From: Pseudomonadota bacterium
Lineage (GTDB): Bacteria > Pseudomonadota > Alphaproteobacteria > SMXQ01
DNA length: 38,299 nt
Assembly (NCBI GenBank): GCA_022545545.1
Contig: JACZQV010000004.1
Span: forward strand, 1-38,299
Direction of reading: 5' to 3'
Below, in pieces: positions 33,478 to 38,299 of this stretch. Both the position numbers and the translations under genes were made by a program. Under the pieces are notes generated by a model. It did no database searches. It was not told the origin of the DNA and was given only the letters and a program-made list of their open reading frames with translations. How positions within the stretch are numbered: position 1 is the first letter of the stretch; the number at the start of each line of letters is the position of its first letter.

Positions 33478-33945
33478 TTAGGCGGCTTTCTTCTTATTGT
33501 CGTGGAACAGCTTCTTGCGCGCCGAGGTCGAAATTTCGATCCGGCGCGGTTTCATCTCTTCCGGCAGCTCGCGGACGAGATCGATGTGCAAGAGGCCGTT
33601 TTCGAGATCGGCGCCGGCGACCTTGACATGGTCGGCAAGGCGGAACTGACGGGTGAAGCCGCGCCCGGCGATGCCGCGATGGAGATAGGCGTTATCCGCC
33701 ACCTCCTCGCGCCTCTTGGCGCTGACGACGAGGGTGTTGGCGCGGGCTTCGACGTTCAGGTCTTCCTTGCCCAACCCGGCGACCGCCATGGTGACGCGGT
33801 AGCTGTCCTCGCCGGTCTTCTCGATGTTGTAGGGCGGGTAGCCGACCTCGGCGGTATCCCGCCTCAAGGCATCCTCGAAGAACAGGAACAGACGGTCGAA
33901 GCCGACCGTGGAACGGAACAATGGAGAGAAGTCGAGAGTAGTCAT
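33478..33945 (-). CDS. Hsp20/alpha-crystallin small heat shock protein
   Basis: A 155-residue ATP-independent holdase of the class A IbpA-like kind. It has TTLDFSPLFRSTVGFDRLF at the N-terminus, the alpha-crystallin domain with YPPYNIEKTGEDSYRVTMAV, GRGFTRQFRLADHVKVAGAD and the A-x-x-x-N-G-L-L signature as LENGLLHIDLVRELPEE, and a C-terminal I-x-I motif (RIEIST). The start codon 33945 lies ten bases after GGAGG. Regulation is unusually readable: an RpoH-like promoter, a perfect CIRCE and a ROSE-like hairpin over the ribosome binding site all precede it. Confidence 0.95.
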   Translation of the reverse strand: MTTLDFSPLFRSTVGFDRLFLFFEDALRRDTAEVGYPPYNIEKTGEDSYRVTMAVAGLGKEDLNVEARANTLVVSAKRREEVADNAYLHRGIAGRGFTRQFRLADHVKVAGADLENGLLHIDLVRELPEEMKPRRIEISTSARKKLFHDNKKKAA

Positions 33946-33950
33946 GGCTA

Positions 33951-33975
33951 CATATCCTCCTTCAGAAGCAACATG
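33951..33975 (-). promoter_or_regulatory. ROSE-like RNA thermometer hairpin over the hsp20 ribosome binding site
   Basis: In the hsp20 leader CATGTTGCTTC (33975-33965) pairs with GGAGGATATG (33960-33951) around a TGAA loop. The pairing has ten pairs (three of them G-U) and one bulged G inside TTGCT. The T-T/C-G-C-T element with a bulged G facing the Shine-Dalgarno sequence is the hallmark of ROSE thermometers of alphaproteobacterial small heat shock genes. A further hairpin (33985-34006, arms GGCCC and GGGCC plus ACC/GGT) lies just upstream, as in multi-hairpin ROSE leaders. Confidence 0.65.
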
Positions 33976-34010
33976 CAGATTGTTGGCCCACCGCGATGGT
34001 CGGGCCGCTC

Positions 34011-34037
34011 TTAGCACTCATTCACATCGAGTGCTAA
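34011..34037 (-). promoter_or_regulatory. CIRCE operator (HrcA binding site)
   Basis: TTAGCACTC, nine bases, GAGTGCTAA: a perfect match to the CIRCE consensus at 34011-34037. HrcA bound here would repress hsp20 at normal temperature. It sits right after the predicted -10 (34047-34052), at the start of the transcript. Confidence 0.93.
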
Positions 34038-34046
34038 CCCACATCC

Positions 34047-34076
34047 CATATGGGAATTCCGCCCGGCGCCGTCAAG
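34047..34076 (-). promoter_or_regulatory. RpoH-like or sigma-70 promoter of hsp20
   Basis: Reading leftwards, CTTGAC (34076-34071), 18 bases, CATATG (34052-34047), with CCCATAT as the alternative -10. It fits the alphaproteobacterial heat-shock sigma factor pattern (CTTG, then a C-rich TAT-containing -10), and as TTGACG with a 17-base spacer also sigma-70. The CIRCE operator starts 9 bases downstream. Confidence 0.6.
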
Positions 34077-34229
34077 ATGGTTCGAGGCTTCGCCGGCGAC
34101 GGGACTCCCGGCCTCATCCGGATTACAATGAAATAGTGACCCGATCGCGCGAGGAGGCCGGCCGGCCGGTGGCGGGCCGCGCGCGCGGTGCCTTGACGAA
34201 AAATAGACGGCCGATCGCAGGGAGGATTT

Positions 34230-35114
34230 ATGTTCGAAGGCTTCACCAAGACCCAAATCGAGACCACCGGGGCGACCATCAACCTGGTCCATGGCGGCTC
34301 CGGGCCGCCGCTCCTGCTGCTTCACGGCAATCCCTTCAACTACGTCATGTGGCACAAGATCGCGCCCGAGCTTGCCCGCGACTTCACCGTCGTGGCGGCC
34401 GATCTCAGGGGTTACGGCGACAGCTCCAAGCCCGACGGCGGCCCCGATCACGCCGCCTATTCCTTCCGCGCCATGGCCGATGACCAGGTCGAGGTCATGG
34501 CCAAGCTCGGCTTCGATTCCTTCTTCCTCGCCGGTCACGACCGCGGCGCCCGGGTCAGCCACCGCCTGGCGCTGGATCATCCCGACAAGGTCGTCAAGCT
34601 CGCCCTCATCGACATCGTGCCGACCCACACGGCGCTGACCGAACTGCCGCTCGGCTGGGTCCGGGAATCCTATCACTGGTTCTTCCTCGCCCAGCCCTAT
34701 GACTATCCCGAAAGGCTGATCTGCACCGATCTCGAATATTACATGCGCAAGAAGCTCGACAAGAAGGGGGTGGGCTTGAGCCCCTTCACCGAAGAGGCCT
34801 TGGCCGAATATATCCGCTGCTGCACGCCGGAGCAGATCCACGGGGTGTGCGAGGATTACCGCGCCACGCTCACCATCGACTTCCCCCTGGATTCCGCCGA
34901 TTTCGGCGCCAAGAAGATCGCCTGTCCGGTGCAGGCGCTGTGGGGGGAGTTGAGCCATGTCGAGCGCCACTTCAAGCCGATGGAGGCGTGGAGCCGCTGG
35001 GCCGACGATCTCCGCGGCAAGGCCTTGCCGTCGGGCCACTATCCGGCCGAACAGTGCCCGGAAGAGACCTATGAAGCGCTCTACGGCTTCTTCTCGGGCC
35101 GGGAGGACGCATAA
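34230..35114 (+). CDS. Alpha/beta hydrolase, haloacetate (fluoroacetate) dehalogenase-like
   Basis: A 294-residue alpha/beta-hydrolase. The oxyanion-hole motif is LLLHGNPFNYVMW; the nucleophile is Asp104 in GHDRGAR, with Arg105 and Arg108 in the place of the carboxylate-binding pair of fluoroacetate dehalogenases. His149-Trp150 (SYHWFFLAQP) match the halide-binding His and Trp of that family, and a terminal GHYPAEQCPEET provides the catalytic His. An Asp nucleophile marks dehalogenases and epoxide hydrolases; the combined pocket favours the first. It would release halide from haloacetate to give glycolate. The stop is only two bases before the next gene. The SD is GGGAGGA. Confidence 0.82.
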   Translation: MFEGFTKTQIETTGATINLVHGGSGPPLLLLHGNPFNYVMWHKIAPELARDFTVVAADLRGYGDSSKPDGGPDHAAYSFRAMADDQVEVMAKLGFDSFFLAGHDRGARVSHRLALDHPDKVVKLALIDIVPTHTALTELPLGWVRESYHWFFLAQPYDYPERLICTDLEYYMRKKLDKKGVGLSPFTEEALAEYIRCCTPEQIHGVCEDYRATLTIDFPLDSADFGAKKIACPVQALWGELSHVERHFKPMEAWSRWADDLRGKALPSGHYPAEQCPEETYEALYGFFSGREDA

Positions 35115-35116
35115 AG

Positions 35117-36193
<1,077 letters not shown>

Positions 36194-36340
36194 GGGCGAT
36201 AATCCCGCGGCGATGGTGGCACGCGCGCATCTCATCGAGGCCGCCGGTCATTGCCGCTGAACGAGAATCCTTCTAAAATTGCGCGTAACAACAAGGCATA
36301 TCCGGGATGTGCTGAATCGTAATCGGGGATGCTTCGGGCC

Positions 36341-38077
36341 ATGAAACTGCTATCGGTCAATGTTTCGCTGCCTCGCGAGATCAGCCATGAAGGCAGGACC
36401 GTGACGACCGGCATCTTCAAGCAGCCGGTCGACGGACGGGTCATGCTCGGAACGCTCAACCTGGAAGGAGACGGGCAAGCGGACCTGGTCGGCCACGGCG
36501 GCGTCTATAAGGCGGCCTATGTCTATTCCATGGAGAACTACGCCTACTGGGAAAGGGAACTCGGGCGAAGCGACTTCGGCTTCGGGCAGTTCGGCGAGAA
36601 CTTCACCGTCGAGGGGATGGCGGACGAAGCTATCCATATCGGCGATGTGTTCCGGATCGGCGACGCCCTGGTTGAAGTCTCCCAGCCGCGCGTGCCGTGC
36701 TTCAAGCTTGCCATCAGAATGGGAATCGACGGGTTCGAGCACGTCCTGTTGTCAAGCAACCGCGTCGGCTTCTACCTCAGGGTGCTCGAGGAAGGCGAGG
36801 TGGGCGCCGGCGATACCATAGAGCGGGTAGAGGCCTCCTCCGCCGGCGTGACCGTCGCCGAGATGAACAATCTCCTCTATTTCGACCTCGGCAATCTGGC
36901 AGGCGCGAGGAAGGCCCTTGGCATCAAGGCGCTGTCGCCAGGCTGGCGCGGATCCTTCGAAGATCGCCTGGCCAAGGCCGAGGTTTCGGGCAAGGCGCCG
37001 GAGGGCTTCCGGTCCCTGATCGTGGAGCGCAAGGAGCGTGAGAGTGAGACCATCACCTCGTTCTATCTCGTGGCCGAGGACGGCAAGCCCCTGGCCCCCT
37101 TCATGCCGGGCCAATTCCTCCCGATCCGGCTCGAGATACCCGGCCAACCGAAGCCCCTGAACCGCACCTATTCGATTTCCGATGGTCCCAACCGGGACAC
37201 CTACCGGCTTTCCATCAAGCGGGAGGTGGCGCCTGGCGACGCGCCCGACGCGCCGCCCGGACGGTCGTCCAACTACTTCCACGATCATGTGAAGCCGGGC
37301 ACCAGGCTCCGTGTCAAGTCACCGCGCGGAAAATTCTTCCTCGACCCCAAGGGGGAGGGGGGACTGGCACTGGTCAGCGCCGGGGTCGGGCTTACGCCGA
37401 TGGTCAGCATGCTGAACGCCATCGTCGAGGCCGGCTCGAGGAGGCCGACATGGTTCGTCCACGGCGCACGCAATGGCGCCGAGCACGCCATGGGCGCGCA
37501 GGTTCGCCGCCTCGCCCGGGAAAACGATAATGTGGACGTTCACGTCCGTTACAGCCGGCCCGGGCCGGATGACATGGAGGGCCGGGACCACGACAGCGAG
37601 GGCCATGTCGACGTGGCGCTTCTGAAGCGGCTGCTTCCCGGCAACGATGTCCACTTCTACCTGTGCGGCCCGACGCCCTTCATGAGGTCCCTGTTCAACG
37701 GTCTTATCACCTGGGGGGTCCCGGAAGATCGCATCCATTACGAGTTCTTCGGACCCGCATCGGCGCTGATCGAGAGAAAAGGCGCGAAGGCGACCGGGGG
37801 CGACTGCGTCGAGTGCGCGACGGACATCGAGGTGACGTTCACGCGCTCGGGCCGGACCGCCAACTGGAACCCGTCGTTCGGAACCATCCTCGACATGGCG
37901 GAGGGATTGGGCCTCAATCCGCCCTACAGTTGCCGGTCGGGCATCTGCCATACCTGCAAGTGCGCGATCGAGTATGGCGAGGTGGAATACGTGGAGGAGC
38001 CGCTCGATCCGCCGGAACCGGGAACGGCCCTGATCTGCTGCTCCAAGCCCAAGACCAATGTGTCGGTCGATGCGTGA
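36341..38077 (+). CDS. MOSC domain - flavin reductase - [2Fe-2S] ferredoxin fusion
   Basis: A 578-residue three-part protein. Residues 1-180 form a MOSC domain (YiiM-like: LGTLNLEGDGQADLVGHGGV, and Cys120 in QPRVPCFKLAIRMG, which would bind molybdenum). Residues about 225-470 are a ferredoxin reductase-like FAD/NAD module (LNRTYSISDGPN, GVGLTPMVSML, YLCGPTPFM). The C-terminal [2Fe-2S] domain has C531-x4-C536-x2-C539 and C566/567. Electrons should flow from NAD(P)H via flavin and the cluster to the MOSC Mo site, as in N-oxide or N-hydroxyl reduction. The ATG at 36341 gives the usual MKLLSVNV start; one at 36329 is the alternative. Confidence 0.88.
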   Translation: MKLLSVNVSLPREISHEGRTVTTGIFKQPVDGRVMLGTLNLEGDGQADLVGHGGVYKAAYVYSMENYAYWERELGRSDFGFGQFGENFTVEGMADEAIHIGDVFRIGDALVEVSQPRVPCFKLAIRMGIDGFEHVLLSSNRVGFYLRVLEEGEVGAGDTIERVEASSAGVTVAEMNNLLYFDLGNLAGARKALGIKALSPGWRGSFEDRLAKAEVSGKAPEGFRSLIVERKERESETITSFYLVAEDGKPLAPFMPGQFLPIRLEIPGQPKPLNRTYSISDGPNRDTYRLSIKREVAPGDAPDAPPGRSSNYFHDHVKPGTRLRVKSPRGKFFLDPKGEGGLALVSAGVGLTPMVSMLNAIVEAGSRRPTWFVHGARNGAEHAMGAQVRRLARENDNVDVHVRYSRPGPDDMEGRDHDSEGHVDVALLKRLLPGNDVHFYLCGPTPFMRSLFNGLITWGVPEDRIHYEFFGPASALIERKGAKATGGDCVECATDIEVTFTRSGRTANWNPSFGTILDMAEGLGLNPPYSCRSGICHTCKCAIEYGEVEYVEEPLDPPEPGTALICCSKPKTNVSVDA

Positions 38078-38088
38078 GCGATCGGCGC

Positions 38089-38299
38089 CCAGTACTTACT
38101 TTCATAGGAGGGTGATACATATGATCGTCTTTTCGCGGCCTCCGGGTAGGAAGCGTCGCGCCGGCCTGCCCTCCGTACGACTTCGGGAGGCGGGCGATGC
38201 TGGCATCGTCAAGCGGCGGTGACGCCCTCCGAAGGCCGCGAAAAGCGACCCTTTGGGCGGCCTTGCGGGCCCTTCGGACGTCGTCGCGCGGCCCTTGTG
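38089..38299 (+). mobile_element. MITE-like inverted-repeat element, copy C (cut by window end)
   Basis: Third copy of the element family, beginning 11 bases after the MOSC gene stop and running off the right edge after about 210 bases. The left end reads CCAGTACTTACTTTCATAGG then AGGGTGATACATATG. Same orientation as copy B. Inside, CTTTTCGCGGCC and GGCCGCGAAAAG recur, but between them there is a different loop carrying its own hairpin (GCCCTCC against GGGAGGC). The left TA is changed to CA. Confidence 0.82.

Overview
The window is high-GC DNA with dense, mostly short-spaced operons, and its gene content fits an alphaproteobacterium, most likely of a Rhodospirillales-like lineage. The reasons are the formate dehydrogenase locus with DUF3305/DUF3306 partners, the DUF4444-type lipoate ligase relative, the DUF6505 and DUF6352 families, and an hsp20 carrying CIRCE and ROSE-like signals. 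No rRNA, tRNA, CRISPR array or complete transposase gene was seen. All family assignments come from reading motifs, not from database searches.

Layout. (1) 1-8730: a membrane-bound, periplasm-facing formate dehydrogenase locus. A divergent Fe-S protein (partial at the left edge) faces DUF3305, DUF3306, a TorD-type chaperone, a small Tat-signal protein, the catalytic subunit (Cys at the metal site, not Sec), the four-cluster ferredoxin subunit, a small lipoprotein, the cytochrome b subunit and a small exported protein. (2) 9034-12883: likely associated genes: lipoate/biotin ligase-like protein, exported WD40 propeller, a 38-residue membrane protein on the opposite strand, DUF6505 and DUF6352. 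(3) 13044-20768: an aldo/keto reductase, then a tight four-gene catabolic operon: glutamine-synthetase-like ligase, aldehyde dehydrogenase, iron alcohol dehydrogenase, and a dimethylglycine/sarcosine dehydrogenase-like flavoprotein. The set is what a gamma-glutamylated amino-alcohol pathway would need. (4) 20876-30755: bolA, two Sel1 proteins (one fused to an HExxH domain), an enolase-superfamily enzyme, a small basic protein with a well-formed promoter/operator, an AAA+ ATPase, a permease remnant, a TPR protein and a CBS-domain protein. (5) 30894-33945: the slipin/NfeD pair and hsp20. (6) 34230-38077: a fluoroacetate-dehalogenase-like hydrolase joined to a tartrate/malate-type dehydrogenase, and a MOSC-flavin reductase-ferredoxin fusion.

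The most unusual signals are a family of about 274 bp non-coding elements with 32 bp terminal inverted repeats (two full copies and one cut by the right edge, plus probable end fragments), whose ends carry a ribosome-binding-site-like motif. Next come the stacked heat-shock controls on hsp20 (RpoH-like promoter, perfect CIRCE, ROSE-like RNA thermometer), an apparent ATC start for the FDH chaperone, and the glutamylation-type catabolic operon with a nearby permease remnant.
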